A stretch of DNA of 64,000 bases from Methanomassiliicoccaceae archaeon DOK. GTDB lineage: Archaea; Thermoplasmatota; Thermoplasmata; Methanomassiliicoccales; Methanomethylophilaceae. The notes under the pieces were generated by a model. The model worked only from the letters and a program-made list of their open reading frames with translations. It was not told the DNA's origin and ran no database searches. Location of the stretch: positions 1,825,136 to 1,889,135 of the forward strand of contig CP047880.1 in the NCBI GenBank assembly GCA_009911715.1. The letters are read 5' to 3'. Of this stretch, positions 24,542 to 33,552 are shown piece by piece. The position numbers and the translations under genes are program-made. The first letter of the stretch is position 1. Every line of letters begins with the position of its first letter.

Positions 24542-25910
24542 TGGAAACCACCTTCGAATCCATTCTTCTGTTGTGGACATATGTTATAAACACGGAATAT
24601 ATTGCCAAAGTTTCCAACGCACCCAGAATCAAATTAATCAATGATTGATTGGACATTCCAAGAATAGTGACCGAATCCAACCATTCGATTCCATTCAGTA
24701 TGAATTCTGGAGACACTATGTGCAGGAACACGTTTGCTGCAAAAAGATCGCTGAAATTGTGCATCACTATTGCATATAACGTGGGGACAATCAGCAGAGC
24801 AATCAGAGACAGTTTGTATCTCGAGTCTGAAACCAACACATGGTAAATGACGAACGGAATGATGATCATCATGTATGTAGGTGCTGGCGTCCATAGGAAC
24901 ACAGATGTTGCGCCCAGCATGCAATACATCATGAAACGGTCATTATTGTTGGACTTGCTGGACCTGCCCTTCTGATAGTAGTATGCAAGTAACACTTCCA
25001 GGAATATTATGACAGGCTGAAGCATAATTACAATGGTGTACCCGTTGGACGTTAGTGAATCCCAGAAAGATTCCTCACCGGCTCCAATAGAATCTACACG
25101 ATTGAACACAAAGTTGAGAGAATCCCAGATTGTTCCATTTACTATGTCAGGAGTGTAAATTACAAGAAACATCACTGCCGCTCCCAGAATGGACATACTG
25201 AGAGATTTTGCAAACTTGCGTATGTCTCCAGACTCCTTCACTAGTATGTATGCCACAAATAGGAAGATGAGGTATGCTGGGAAAAACTTGGACAGCACCG
25301 CCATTGAGAATGAACATCCAGCCAACAAATAGTTGCCCTTCATAAGGAAATACACGGTAAGAAGAAGCGTTAGAACCGAGAGTCCGTCAAACATGGCATG
25401 TACACACGACGTGTAAATTGTTAACGGACATAGAAACCACAGACCGAATGCGATTGAAGCTTTCTGACGGTCCCCGGTACGCTCCATCACCATGAGATAG
25501 AGAACATAGGAGATGGCGAGATCGATCAGAGTGAACACTGCCTTGAACACAAGGCTGAACTCTACTGTGGTAACAAGATCCATGTAGTATTCCCAAGACA
25601 CATCTTGAGATGGAATGAGGGAATCGGACTCGATGCCAAAGACATCTATGCCGAATAAATAATTCATCACAAAACCAATTGATGATATGAAGTAGCCCCA
25701 TACTGGGGTGTAGTAATACCCTGGGAGCTCATACAAACCACTATTGGATTGTATATTTTCAATGATGTATCCCCAATACGCTATGTCATAGCTGTGAGTG
25801 AAGAGAACGGATATCAGAGAGCGTATGATGAGCCCTACGGCTGCCAGAAAAATCAAAGGGTGTACGAATACCCATTGACGGATAGTACTAGCGCCGAACC
25901 CATCCCCCAT
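24528..25910 (-). CDS. GT-C-like polytopic glycosyltransferase (module protein B, copy 1)
   Basis: A 460-residue membrane protein with about 10-12 hydrophobic segments, resembling GT87/DUF2029- or PIG-M-like lipid-linked glycosyltransferases. Typical marks are the acidic residue in the first outside loop (SYDIAYWGYIIE), YYYTPVWGY after it, and FGLWFLCPLTIYTSCVHAMFDGLSVL. Homologous to 41614-42975. Such enzymes transfer sugars from polyprenyl-phosphate donors on the outer face; donor and acceptor are unknown. Ends inside the gene of its partner. Stop is TAA and the codon use is A+T-rich, unlike the flanking glycosyltransferases at 26-29 kb. Confidence 0.72.
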   Translation of the reverse strand: MGDGFGASTIRQWVFVHPLIFLAAVGLIIRSLISVLFTHSYDIAYWGYIIENIQSNSGLYELPGYYYTPVWGYFISSIGFVMNYLFGIDVFGIESDSLIPSQDVSWEYYMDLVTTVEFSLVFKAVFTLIDLAISYVLYLMVMERTGDRQKASIAFGLWFLCPLTIYTSCVHAMFDGLSVLTLLLTVYFLMKGNYLLAGCSFSMAVLSKFFPAYLIFLFVAYILVKESGDIRKFAKSLSMSILGAAVMFLVIYTPDIVNGTIWDSLNFVFNRVDSIGAGEESFWDSLTSNGYTIVIMLQPVIIFLEVLLAYYYQKGRSSKSNNNDRFMMYCMLGATSVFLWTPAPTYMMIIIPFVIYHVLVSDSRYKLSLIALLIVPTLYAIVMHNFSDLFAANVFLHIVSPEFILNGIEWLDSVTILGMSNQSLINLILGALETLAIYSVFITYVHNRRMDSKVVSNGSA

Positions 25911-26026
25911 ACCACTGGTATTCCAAGCGAGACATTTAATGGTTATAGGGATACACAGAGTTTTTACTCAAAATAGTTGATAGATCCATGTCAAGATTCA
26001 TATCGGAAATACGGGATGGCCGATTC
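25911..26026. other. Divergent promoter region
   Basis: The spacer between the A+T-rich module and the glycosyltransferase operon starting at 26027. It contains TTAATGGTTATAGGG and other A+T-rich stretches that could serve as promoters in both directions. No gene is seen. Confidence 0.35.
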
Positions 26027-27163
26027 ATGAGAATAGCGATGATGACGGACAGCTGGTTCCCCACCAGAGATGGCGTGGTCACATCCATCTGCATCATCAA
26101 GGAATCGCTCGAGGCCCTCGGACATGAGGTCTTCATCATCGCCCCCGAGCCAGAACCCGAATACAGACAGGAGGGAGTCTACTACTTCCCCGCTGTCAAG
26201 TTCAAGAGCTATGAGGGATACTATGTTCCCATCTATCCGTCGAACAAGATCGAGATTCTCAGGAAGATAAACCCGGATGTTATCCACATCCATGGTGTTG
26301 CGACGATGGCGATCCGCGCACTGATCTGCAGCCACACGCTTGGGATCCCGACGGTGATGACGTTCCATACTATGGTGGACGACGCGGCGAAGTACTACTC
26401 CCCCGTGAAGCTGCCTCCCGAGACGATGGACCGCCTCATCTGGATCTACCTCAGGCAGATACTCAAGAGGATGGACGTCGTGGTCACACCCACCAGATGC
26501 ATAGGAGACGAGCTGAAGTCGCACGGAGCCACATGCAGGAACCTTCTGGCTATCCCCACTGGAGCGAAGACAGACGTCTTCCACCCAGGCATCCCATGCG
26601 ACGACATCCGCGAGAGATACGGACTTGTCGGAAAAAGGGTCGTCATACATGTTGGGCGCATATCCTACGAAAAGGATCTGGACATCGTGATAAGGTCCAT
26701 GAAAGATCTGGACGCCGTTCTACTGGTGGCAGGCAAGGGCCCCGCCAAGAACGACATGGAGAACCTGGTGAAGGAACTGGGCCTCGAGGACAGGGTCATC
26801 TTCGCCGGATTCGTCCCGGACGACGAGCTCCCGAAGTACTACAACGCTGCCGACATCGCCGTATCGGCGTCGAAATTCGAGACCCAGGGTCTCTCCATCC
26901 TTGAGGCAATGGCCTCAGGGAAGACCGTGGCATGCCGCAACGGTCGCGCTTTCACGGAGATAGTTCACGACGGCGTGAACGGATACCTCTTCGATGACGA
27001 GTCCGAGTGTGCTGACGCCATGCGCAGAGCGTTGGACGCCCCCGAAGATGTCCGCGAGGCATCGTACCGCACCGCTTTGGAGAACTCAAGGGAGAAATCC
27101 GTCCAGAAATACATAGAAGCATACGAGCTCGCGATCAGAACCAAGGAGGCCCGCAGGAAATGA
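26027..27163 (+). CDS. Family 4 glycosyltransferase
   Basis: A cytoplasmic GT4 (GT-B fold) enzyme of 378 residues. The N-terminal part has MRIAMMTDSWFPTRDGVVTSI with the acceptor-side glycine loop, then DVIHIHGVATMAIRAL and TFHTMVDD. The donor-binding part has HVGRISYEKDLDIVIRSM, FAGFVPDDELPKYYNAADI and the E-x7-E motif in FETQGLSILEAMASGKTV. It most resembles transferases acting on lipid acceptors such as diacylglycerol or phosphatidylinositol analogues; the sugar is unknown. An in-frame ATG at 25988 would add 13 residues without family similarity. Overlaps the next gene by 4 bp. Confidence 0.88.
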   Translation: MRIAMMTDSWFPTRDGVVTSICIIKESLEALGHEVFIIAPEPEPEYRQEGVYYFPAVKFKSYEGYYVPIYPSNKIEILRKINPDVIHIHGVATMAIRALICSHTLGIPTVMTFHTMVDDAAKYYSPVKLPPETMDRLIWIYLRQILKRMDVVVTPTRCIGDELKSHGATCRNLLAIPTGAKTDVFHPGIPCDDIRERYGLVGKRVVIHVGRISYEKDLDIVIRSMKDLDAVLLVAGKGPAKNDMENLVKELGLEDRVIFAGFVPDDELPKYYNAADIAVSASKFETQGLSILEAMASGKTVACRNGRAFTEIVHDGVNGYLFDDESECADAMRRALDAPEDVREASYRTALENSREKSVQKYIEAYELAIRTKEARRK

Positions 27164-27741
27164 GTCTCGGAGACTGGCTCTTCAGCCTGTTCGACGGCCT
27201 CGGGGAGCCGGGGGTGCTCCTGTGCATATTCGTCCTGTTCTTCATAGACGCCGTCATATTCCCCACTCTCCCGGAGGTGTTCTTCCTGCTGGGCCTGGAT
27301 CAGAACCCGACAGTGTCTTTCGGATGCGAACTCCTGTTCGTGGCGATACTCGGCGAGCTCGCCGGAATCTTCCTGCTATACTACATCGTCAAGAAGATCA
27401 GGGTGCCGGCACGCATTTCGCGCATCGCCGAGAAATACATCAACTTCCTGGTGGTGAGCGATGAGAGGATAATCCTCGTCAACCGCATAGCCCCCATGAT
27501 TCCGTTCCTCGGCGCATTCATCGCCCTCATCAAGACATGGGATCCGAGGAAATGCACGTTCTACATCGTGCTCGGATGCGTCCTGAAGTACGGAATCATA
27601 ATGCTGGCAGGCAACTTCTTCTACGGCTACTTCGGAAGCGACACCGCCCAGACGGTTATGCTCGTCGCCATCGTCGCCGTCATCGTCATAAGCTTCATCG
27701 CATCATACGTCAAGAAGAGGAGAGCGGGGCTGGAATCATGA
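27160..27741 (+). CDS. Small polytopic membrane protein, DedA/VTT-like
   Basis: A 193-residue membrane protein with about 5 hydrophobic segments. The pattern FFIDAVIFPTLPEVFFLLG, ELAGIFLLYYIVKKI and VNRIAPMIPFLGAFIALIKTWDPRK resembles DedA/VTT-domain proteins, including the conserved Arg and Pro of the reentrant region. DedA proteins are linked to recycling of lipid carriers across the membrane, which suits its place between two glycosyltransferases. It is joined to both by ATGA overlaps, so the three form one operon. Confidence 0.68.
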   Translation: MSLGDWLFSLFDGLGEPGVLLCIFVLFFIDAVIFPTLPEVFFLLGLDQNPTVSFGCELLFVAILGELAGIFLLYYIVKKIRVPARISRIAEKYINFLVVSDERIILVNRIAPMIPFLGAFIALIKTWDPRKCTFYIVLGCVLKYGIIMLAGNFFYGYFGSDTAQTVMLVAIVAVIVISFIASYVKKRRAGLES

Positions 27742-28811
27742 AGTTCGTAGACGTCAATCCATTCTTCTATCCGCATCACGGCGGCATCGAGACACGCATG
27801 CACGACACGGCCAGGCTCCTGGCAGCCAGGGGACACGACGTCACGGTGCTCACCGGCAGACTTCCGGACACCGCCGAGGAGGAGATGACGGAATTCGGAT
27901 ACAGGGTCGTCCGTCTGAAGTCCCGCTTCATCAACATATACAATCCGCCCTTCATAAGCTCCGAGGGAGTCCTGGAGGCCCTCAGGAGCATGGATGCGGA
28001 TGCGGTGAACTACAACTACCGCTGGGCACCGTCCTACAACAAGGATCTCGGAAGATACGACGGCTACAAGGTGTTCACGTACCACAACATGTGGGGCGAG
28101 GGCACCGGGCTGACGGGGAAGGTCTCCGAGATCAACGACAACGGATTCCGCAAGACCCTGGAGACGTTCGACCACATCGTCTGCGTCAGCGACTACGTGA
28201 GGAACGACCTGATACGCAGAGGACTGCCTGCGGAGAGGATGACGACCATCCCCACCTGCCTGGACCTGCCTCCCGAGAAAGAGACTTCTGAGGGAGACTA
28301 CATCCTGTCGCTGGGAAGGCTAGTCAAAACGAAGGGTCTCGACAGCCTGATAGAGGCCATGAAGAGCGTCGACTGCAGACTGATCATGTGCGGGAAGGGA
28401 CCCGAATCCAAGAACCTGGAGAAGCAGGTCGCGAAACTGGGGCTCGGAAACAAGGTGGAGTTCCGCGGATACGTGTCTGAAGAGGAGAAGGACTCCCTGA
28501 TGAGATCCTGCAGGCTCTTCGTCATGCCGTCGCTTTTCGAATCGTTCGGTCTGGCGGCACTGGAGGTCCTCGGATACGGAAGACCGCTGGTCTACGGCGA
28601 CGTCAACGGCCTGCCGGACACGGTCGGGAACGGCGGTATCGCAGTGAAGCCGGGAGACCCCGGGAGCATAGCCGAGGGGATCAACAGACTTCTCGGCGAC
28701 GACGCCCTGAGGACGGAGCTCGCCGGCAACGCACGCAGACAGGCTGAGAAATACACCTGGGACAGGTACATCCCGGAGTACGAGAGGGTTCTGTCCGCGG
28801 GAAAGCAATAA
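27738..28811 (+). CDS. Family 4 glycosyltransferase
   Basis: A 357-residue GT-B enzyme. MKFVDVNPFFYPHHGGIETRMHDTARLLAARGHDVTVLT is a typical GT4 start. The C-terminal half has LSLGRLVKTKGLDSLIEAM, FRGYVSEEEKDSL and FVMPSLFESFGLAALEVLGYGRPLV with the nucleotide-sugar-binding glutamates. Third gene of the operon begun at 26027, translated by an ATGA overlap. Ends with TAA followed by a terminator hairpin. The specific sugar cannot be told. Confidence 0.88.
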   Translation: MKFVDVNPFFYPHHGGIETRMHDTARLLAARGHDVTVLTGRLPDTAEEEMTEFGYRVVRLKSRFINIYNPPFISSEGVLEALRSMDADAVNYNYRWAPSYNKDLGRYDGYKVFTYHNMWGEGTGLTGKVSEINDNGFRKTLETFDHIVCVSDYVRNDLIRRGLPAERMTTIPTCLDLPPEKETSEGDYILSLGRLVKTKGLDSLIEAMKSVDCRLIMCGKGPESKNLEKQVAKLGLGNKVEFRGYVSEEEKDSLMRSCRLFVMPSLFESFGLAALEVLGYGRPLVYGDVNGLPDTVGNGGIAVKPGDPGSIAEGINRLLGDDALRTELAGNARRQAEKYTWDRYIPEYERVLSAGKQ

Positions 28812-28813
28812 GA

Positions 28814-28835
28814 CGGCCCCGAGGGCCGCGTTTTT
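28814..28835 (+). terminator. Intrinsic-type terminator after the glycosyltransferase operon
   Basis: Stem CGGCCC-CGA-GGGCCG (28814-28828) followed two bases later by TTTTT (28831-28835). It lies between converging genes and overlaps the end of the ACT gene. Confidence 0.65.
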
Positions 28836-29197
28836 CAAAGTGCGTTCAGCGCCTTGACGTAATGCTCGGGCTTGCTCCTCTCGATGAGCTCCTCGACCTG
28901 GTCGGAACCTCCGACGACGCCGACGTTGCCGTTGGATGTGGAGAGGAGTGCGTACGCGGACTGCCCGCTCTCGGGGATCAGCTCCGCCTCGTAGACGTCC
29001 TGGAGCTTCTGGAGCCTCCCGATGGCGGTCAGCGCGGCATCGTGGCTGATGACGGAGAGGACCATCCTGGACTTCCCCGGGAGCTCGCATTTGCCGACGA
29101 CGATGGTCTCGACGTTGATCTTGTTGCGTGTGAACTCGCCCATGACCCTCTGCATGACACCGAATTCGTTCTTGACGATGAGTGAGATGACGTGCAT
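28835..29197 (-). CDS. ACT-domain regulatory protein (acetolactate synthase small-subunit-like)
   Basis: A 120-residue protein with an N-terminal ACT domain (about 1-75; MHVISLIVKNEFGVMQRVMGEFTRNKINVETIVVG), the ligand-sensing fold of the IlvH subunit. The remaining 45 residues do not match a full IlvH C-terminal domain, and the protein is shorter than the usual 160. It may be a free-standing ACT regulator of amino-acid metabolism. No ilvB gene is nearby. The upstream open frame is non-coding in composition; MHVISLIV is chosen because it begins the first beta strand. Confidence 0.7.
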   Translation of the reverse strand: MHVISLIVKNEFGVMQRVMGEFTRNKINVETIVVGKCELPGKSRMVLSVISHDAALTAIGRLQKLQDVYEAELIPESGQSAYALLSTSNGNVGVVGGSDQVEELIERSKPEHYVKALNAL

Positions 29198-29382
29198 GTT
29201 TCCCGGATTCGCAACAGGCTCGCCGTATTTGGTTCTATGGTGACATTGAGAAATCCATGAAGACAAAGGATAGCTAGCCAATGCATAGCATAGTAAGTTT
29301 TTCCTGTTCTCGGTTGAACAACTATGAGGATGACTTACTTTTTCAACCTTCCAAATCAATTGTAATTTGCGACTAATGTTAA

Positions 29383-29392
29383 GTTTATAATC
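29383..29392 (+). promoter_or_regulatory. TATA box of the acyltransferase gene
   Basis: GTTTATAATC lies about 25 nt ahead of the ATG at 29413, consistent with a leaderless mRNA in this A+T-rich segment. Confidence 0.5.
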
Positions 29393-29412
29393 TTATGTTC
29401 ATTCAGTAGCAG

Positions 29413-30552
29413 ATGTGGAGTAATCTGAGAGCTAAACCTAGTTCAAATAACAAACAAGAAAGAGATTCCAATTTTGAGATTCTCAGAATAGTCGCAATGA
29501 TGATGATTATTCTCCATCACATCGCATTATATGGCGGATGGCCCCTAGATGTTGGTCAAACCTTTAACCTGTCTATAGACTCGTTCTTCATCCAGTTTAT
29601 TCACCACTTTGGAAAGATAGGCGTCTGGATCTTTGTTCTCATAACAGGATATTACATGGTATGCTCCAAATCCCAGATTATTCCCAAATTTCTGAAACTG
29701 TTTCTACAGATATACACCACATCAGTACTCGTAGATGTGATTTTCATCGTGTTCGGAGGGGTTCCGGCCAATTCTATTCATTGGCAAAACGATCTGCTGC
29801 CAGTGTTGTCTGGAAAATGGTGGTTTGCATCCACATATCTCATAGCGCTTCCATTCTTCCCATTCGTTAACAAAATGCTCAATTCACTCGATAGGGGATC
29901 ACATCTAACCCTAATTTTACTGTTGTTGATAGTATGGTTCGTAATTCCAACGTTTACACACAGTGGCATGTATGGCAGTTTCGTCATAATGTTCTTCACA
30001 ATGTACACGATAGGTGCCTACATCAAATTATATCCAAAATCATTTGAAAGGAGTGTAAAAGAATACGGATTGTGGACCATAATCTCCATAACATTGCTGG
30101 CCACTCTAATAGCTCTTGCAAATCTGATTGGCCCCTTAGATGGTTTTAAACCATTTGAGACAACACTGGCATGGGGCAATGATAGCAGCATCATGGTTGT
30201 CATAATAGCAGTACTTACATTCCTTACTTTTAAACAAACTAACGTTGGCCACATACACTGGGTAAATGTGTTTGCGTCGACAATGTTTGGTGTTTATCTA
30301 CTTCAAGAACACGATCAATTTAGAGCGTGGATTTTCGAATGGATGGACATAGGAAGCCACTACGGATCCCCCGATCTAATTTTGTATGTGTTTGGCTGTA
30401 TGCTAGTTATACTGGTCTTGTGCGCAATTCTGGAATATGTAAGAATGCAGACTGTTGATCGCGCTACATCCAGATTAATACCGCCATTCACAAAAGCAAT
30501 TCGCAAAACATTGTCGTGTTTGGTAGGAACAGATAATACAAGCCCACAGTGA
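29413..30552 (+). CDS. Acyltransferase family 3 membrane protein
   Basis: A 379-residue membrane acyltransferase with about 10 hydrophobic segments, of the OafA/WecH type that acylates surface sugars. The conserved start FEILRIVAMMMIILHHIALYGG has the Arg and catalytic His of the family (R-x10-H), and FGKIGVWIFVLITGYYMV follows. The acyl donor would be acetyl-CoA or similar. It is clearly richer in A+T than its neighbours and stands alone between normal-composition genes, so recent acquisition is likely. Confidence 0.85.
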   Translation: MWSNLRAKPSSNNKQERDSNFEILRIVAMMMIILHHIALYGGWPLDVGQTFNLSIDSFFIQFIHHFGKIGVWIFVLITGYYMVCSKSQIIPKFLKLFLQIYTTSVLVDVIFIVFGGVPANSIHWQNDLLPVLSGKWWFASTYLIALPFFPFVNKMLNSLDRGSHLTLILLLLIVWFVIPTFTHSGMYGSFVIMFFTMYTIGAYIKLYPKSFERSVKEYGLWTIISITLLATLIALANLIGPLDGFKPFETTLAWGNDSSIMVVIIAVLTFLTFKQTNVGHIHWVNVFASTMFGVYLLQEHDQFRAWIFEWMDIGSHYGSPDLILYVFGCMLVILVLCAILEYVRMQTVDRATSRLIPPFTKAIRKTLSCLVGTDNTSPQ

Positions 30553-30603
30553 GGCAAACATTGTACTTCGATACATCGGGTAAACAACTGCCGTGAGACA
30601 CAA

Positions 30604-30612
30604 TTTTATATG
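30604..30612 (+). promoter_or_regulatory. TATA box of the GT2 gene at 30644
   Basis: TTTTATATG lies about 32-40 nt ahead of the ATG at 30644, consistent with a very short leader. Confidence 0.5.
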
Positions 30613-30643
30613 GGTTATTCGTGCAAAAAGCGGTTCAGATCGT

Positions 30644-31546
30644 ATGACGGAGTCCGAAAACACAAAAATGGACATCGCAATCGGAATTTGCGCCTACAAT
30701 GAGTCCCAGAACATCGAACGCTGCATCCGCTCCATATATGAGCAGGATACTCGCAACGTCAACGTGAAGGAGGTCCTGGTCGTCTCCAGCGGAAGCACGG
30801 ACGGAACCGACGACATCGTACGCAGACTGATGGTCGAATACGACAACCTCACTCTCCTGCCCCAGGAAAAGCGCGAGGGCAAAAACTCCGCCATCAACTG
30901 CTACCTGGACCACAAGACCTGCGACATCGTCGCGATGTACAACGCGGACAACGTCTTCATGACGAGGGACTCCCTGTACAAACTGGTCGAACCCTTCTTC
31001 GACCCGCAGGTCGGCATGGTCGGCGGGCATCCGATCCCCACCAACGACAAGAGCACCAAGGTCGGGTTCGCCACCCACATGCTCTGGACCATGCATCACA
31101 ACCTCGCCCTTATCTACCCGAAGATCGGGGAGCTGGTGGCGTTCAGGGACATAGGCACGCGCCTCCCCACGGACATGCAGTCAGACGAGGACCTTATCAG
31201 GATGCGCCTGGAGGAGGCCGGGTACAAATGTGTGTACGCGCCGGAAGCCACCATACTGAACCACGGCCCGGACACGGAGGAGGACTTCTACAAGCAGAGG
31301 CTCAGGGTGAACATCGGCGAGTGCACCATGAAGCAGATGCACGACTACGACATCCCCTCGTGGAACAAGAAGTACGTCATCAAGGCGATGATGGGCACCA
31401 TCCACGATCTCGGATTCCACCCGTTCAAGATGCTCTACGCCATCAGACTGGAGCTCAGATCCAGGAAGGAGGCGGAGGAGCATGTCAAGAGGGGCGAAGA
31501 CCGCATGAGCGTGTGGGAACCCATCAGGACCACGAAGAAGCTCTGA
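30644..31546 (+). CDS. Family 2 glycosyltransferase
   Basis: A 300-residue GT-A enzyme. After a short N-terminal stretch comes IAIGICAYNESQNIERCIRSIYEQ, then VVSSGSTDGTDDIV, EGKNSAINCYL and the metal-binding acidic motif in VAMYNADNVFM. The C-terminal part has SDEDLIRMRLEEAGYKCVYAPEATILNHGP, characteristic of processive or polyprenyl-linked GT2 enzymes. No transmembrane segment is evident, so it acts in the cytoplasm. MTESENTKMDIAIG is preferred to an upstream start because the TATA box leaves little leader. It converges with the nucleotidyltransferase gene, one base apart. Confidence 0.87.
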   Translation: MTESENTKMDIAIGICAYNESQNIERCIRSIYEQDTRNVNVKEVLVVSSGSTDGTDDIVRRLMVEYDNLTLLPQEKREGKNSAINCYLDHKTCDIVAMYNADNVFMTRDSLYKLVEPFFDPQVGMVGGHPIPTNDKSTKVGFATHMLWTMHHNLALIYPKIGELVAFRDIGTRLPTDMQSDEDLIRMRLEEAGYKCVYAPEATILNHGPDTEEDFYKQRLRVNIGECTMKQMHDYDIPSWNKKYVIKAMMGTIHDLGFHPFKMLYAIRLELRSRKEAEEHVKRGEDRMSVWEPIRTTKKL

Positions 31547-31547
31547 T

Positions 31548-32576
31548 TCAGACCTTCCTTCCCTCGTCCAGAATCTCTCCGGGCCCGACCACCGTGTTGT
31601 CGGCCAGGACGGCGTTCCTCACAACAGCCCCCTCCCCCACAGAGCAGCCGTCACCCAGTATGGTGTTCTCCAGAGTGGCCCCGTCAATTGTGCAGTTCCT
31701 CATCACGAGGACACGGTCGAGTCTGGAACCGGAGACCGACGAACCTGCGAGGACGACGGAGTCCTTCAGCCCGGAACCGGCAACACTGGAACCCGCACCC
31801 ATGTAGAACGGCCCCTCGATCTCCGATCCGCCGGCGTCCCAGAGGGCATCCCCGTACTCGGCGGATGCGACCGCGAGGTTTGCACCCAACAGGTCGTGGG
31901 GCCTGCCGACGTCCATCCAGATTCCGCTGATCTGGAAGCCCTGTATGCGGTGCCCCTCCGCCATGAGCATCGGGACGAGGTCCTTCGAGAAGTCGAAGAA
32001 CGTTTTCTCCGGGACATAGCCCAGAACCGACCTGTTCAGGACGTAAACCCCGGCATTGATCAGATTGGAGAACACCTCCTCGGGCTTCGGCTTCTCCTTG
32101 AACTCCGTGATGCGGCCGTCTGGCTGTACCCTGGCGATGCCGAACTCGCAAGGGTTGTCGACCGGAGTGAGAGATATCGTCACCGATGCACCGGAATCGA
32201 TATGCTCCCTAATCTCCGATGCGACATCCACGGATGCGAACACATCGCCGTTGGCCGCCACGAACACGTCGTCGAGACGGTCCTCCACCAGCTTCATCGC
32301 TCCGCCTGTGCCGAGCGGCTCGTCCTCGTAAGAGTAGATGATGCTGAGGCCCAGGTCCGAACCGTCGCCGATAGCCTCCCTCATCTGCTCGGACTTGTAG
32401 CCGCAGGCGAGGATGACCTCCTCTATGCCCGCCCTTGCCAGAGACCTGAGCAGATACCACAGGCACGGCCTGTCCGCCACCGGCAGGATGATCTTGGGAC
32501 GGGTCTCCGTCAGAGGCAGGAGCCTCGTTCCCTTTCCACCGACCATCACGACAGCCTGTCTAACCTTGCCTTCCAT
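31548..32576 (-). CDS. Sugar-1-phosphate nucleotidyltransferase (HddC/GMP-type)
   Basis: A 342-residue NDP-sugar pyrophosphorylase. The N-terminal transferase domain has the signature VMVGGKGTRLLPLTETRPKIILPVADRP, GTGGAMKLVEDRLDD and VAANGDVF; residues 245-342 are a left-handed beta-helix (hexapeptide repeats such as SVVLAGSSVSGSRLD). The domain pair is typical of mannose-1-phosphate guanylyltransferases, and the context makes D-glycero-alpha-D-manno-heptose 1-phosphate guanylyltransferase a good alternative, which would complete the GDP-heptose pathway. The exact sugar is inference. It follows the DUF89 gene by 4 bp. Confidence 0.82.
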   Translation of the reverse strand: MEGKVRQAVVMVGGKGTRLLPLTETRPKIILPVADRPCLWYLLRSLARAGIEEVILACGYKSEQMREAIGDGSDLGLSIIYSYEDEPLGTGGAMKLVEDRLDDVFVAANGDVFASVDVASEIREHIDSGASVTISLTPVDNPCEFGIARVQPDGRITEFKEKPKPEEVFSNLINAGVYVLNRSVLGYVPEKTFFDFSKDLVPMLMAEGHRIQGFQISGIWMDVGRPHDLLGANLAVASAEYGDALWDAGGSEIEGPFYMGAGSSVAGSGLKDSVVLAGSSVSGSRLDRVLVMRNCTIDGATLENTILGDGCSVGEGAVVRNAVLADNTVVGPGEILDEGRKV

Positions 32577-32580
32577 AGCC

Positions 32581-33459
32581 TCACTTCCTCGGTCTGACCA
32601 TCTTCACGACGTTGATGTCCGTCGGGACGCCCATCGCGGTGGCAACCGGAACGCACTTCGTCCTCAAAATATGAACTATGGGCACATCGAGGTTCCTGTC
32701 CGAGGTGGCCTCGAAGTTCGCCATGCCCTTGGCTATGATCAGCCCGCATGAGCGTATCTCTTCGGCGAGATCCCCGGGAACGTCGTCCCAGTCGATGCCG
32801 ATGTAGAACTTCCCGGTGGACAGCAGCCTGTCGACCTCCTCATCCATACCTATGCGCAGAGCATCCTCCATTGTCACATCGTTCAGGATCGGTGCGCCGC
32901 GGACCACGCCGACGACGCGCTTGCCCATGCGACGGAGCTGTCTGATCAGGACCTTGTCGAGCTGGGACTCGCCGCAGTTATCGAACATGTAGACCACTCC
33001 GGCCACATTGTCCAGCTCCTCCCTGAGCTCGTCCGTGTCGTCGTGGCCCAGGCCCTGCGACATCATCCCGTCGAACACCGACATGAACTGATGCGGGTCA
33101 TCTATCGCCGAGCCGGCACCGAAATCCATGATGTTCCCGACCACGGCGGCCATTATGGCCGCACAGAGCGGATCGTCAGACGACTCAACGGCATCCTCCA
33201 GCATCCTCTCGTAAGACGCCGCCACCTCGTCCGCCTCCTCCTTTATCCTGCGATAGGGGTCGTCCGAGCCCAGCGCGGCGTATGCACGGGAATGGACATC
33301 CGTGGCTATGACCACAGAGGGAGTGTCTGGATCCATGCCCTCGGAGAGGGCGTCGACGGCGGCCTTCACGGACTCGAACTCACGCCCGTTGCCTTCGAGA
33401 CGCGACTGGAAGAGGACGCGCCTCATCAGACACGGGGCGCAATCGGCGGTGAACCTCAT
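32581..33459 (-). CDS. DUF89 / ARMT1-like damage-control phosphatase
   Basis: A 292-residue protein of the DUF89 family, metal-dependent phosphatases thought to remove damaged sugar or cofactor phosphates. The archaeal subgroup marks are the N-terminal CAPCLMRRVLFQ, the metal-site DNCGESQLDKVLIRQLRRMGKRVVGVVRGAPILNDVTMEDA and GLIIAKGMANFE. The natural substrate is unknown. It is immediately upstream of the nucleotidyltransferase gene on the same strand. Confidence 0.82.
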   Translation of the reverse strand: MRFTADCAPCLMRRVLFQSRLEGNGREFESVKAAVDALSEGMDPDTPSVVIATDVHSRAYAALGSDDPYRRIKEEADEVAASYERMLEDAVESSDDPLCAAIMAAVVGNIMDFGAGSAIDDPHQFMSVFDGMMSQGLGHDDTDELREELDNVAGVVYMFDNCGESQLDKVLIRQLRRMGKRVVGVVRGAPILNDVTMEDALRIGMDEEVDRLLSTGKFYIGIDWDDVPGDLAEEIRSCGLIIAKGMANFEATSDRNLDVPIVHILRTKCVPVATAMGVPTDINVVKMVRPRK

Positions 33460-33488
33460 ATGAACAGCATCCTTAGAATCAGAAGTTC

Positions 33489-33515
33489 CCGCGGATGACG
33501 CCGCGGGGCGTTTTT
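33489..33515 (-). terminator. GC hairpin between aEF1-beta and the DUF89 gene
   Basis: A perfect 6-bp inverted repeat, CCGCGG-N6-CCGCGG, with TTTTT on the plus strand at 33511-33515. It lies with a second hairpin (33521-33540) in the spacer and may separate two transcription units. Confidence 0.4.
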
Positions 33516-33520
33516 CTTAA

Positions 33521-33540
33521 CGTGTGGGGTTTCCCCCACG
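33521..33540 (-). terminator. Hairpin downstream of aEF1-beta
   Basis: CGTGTGGGG and CCCCCACG around TTT form a stem with one bulge, 13 bp after the aEF1-beta stop on the minus strand, followed there by AAGAAAAACG. Likely end of the ribosomal-factor transcript. Confidence 0.5.
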
Positions 33541-33552
33541 TTTGGAACCGTC

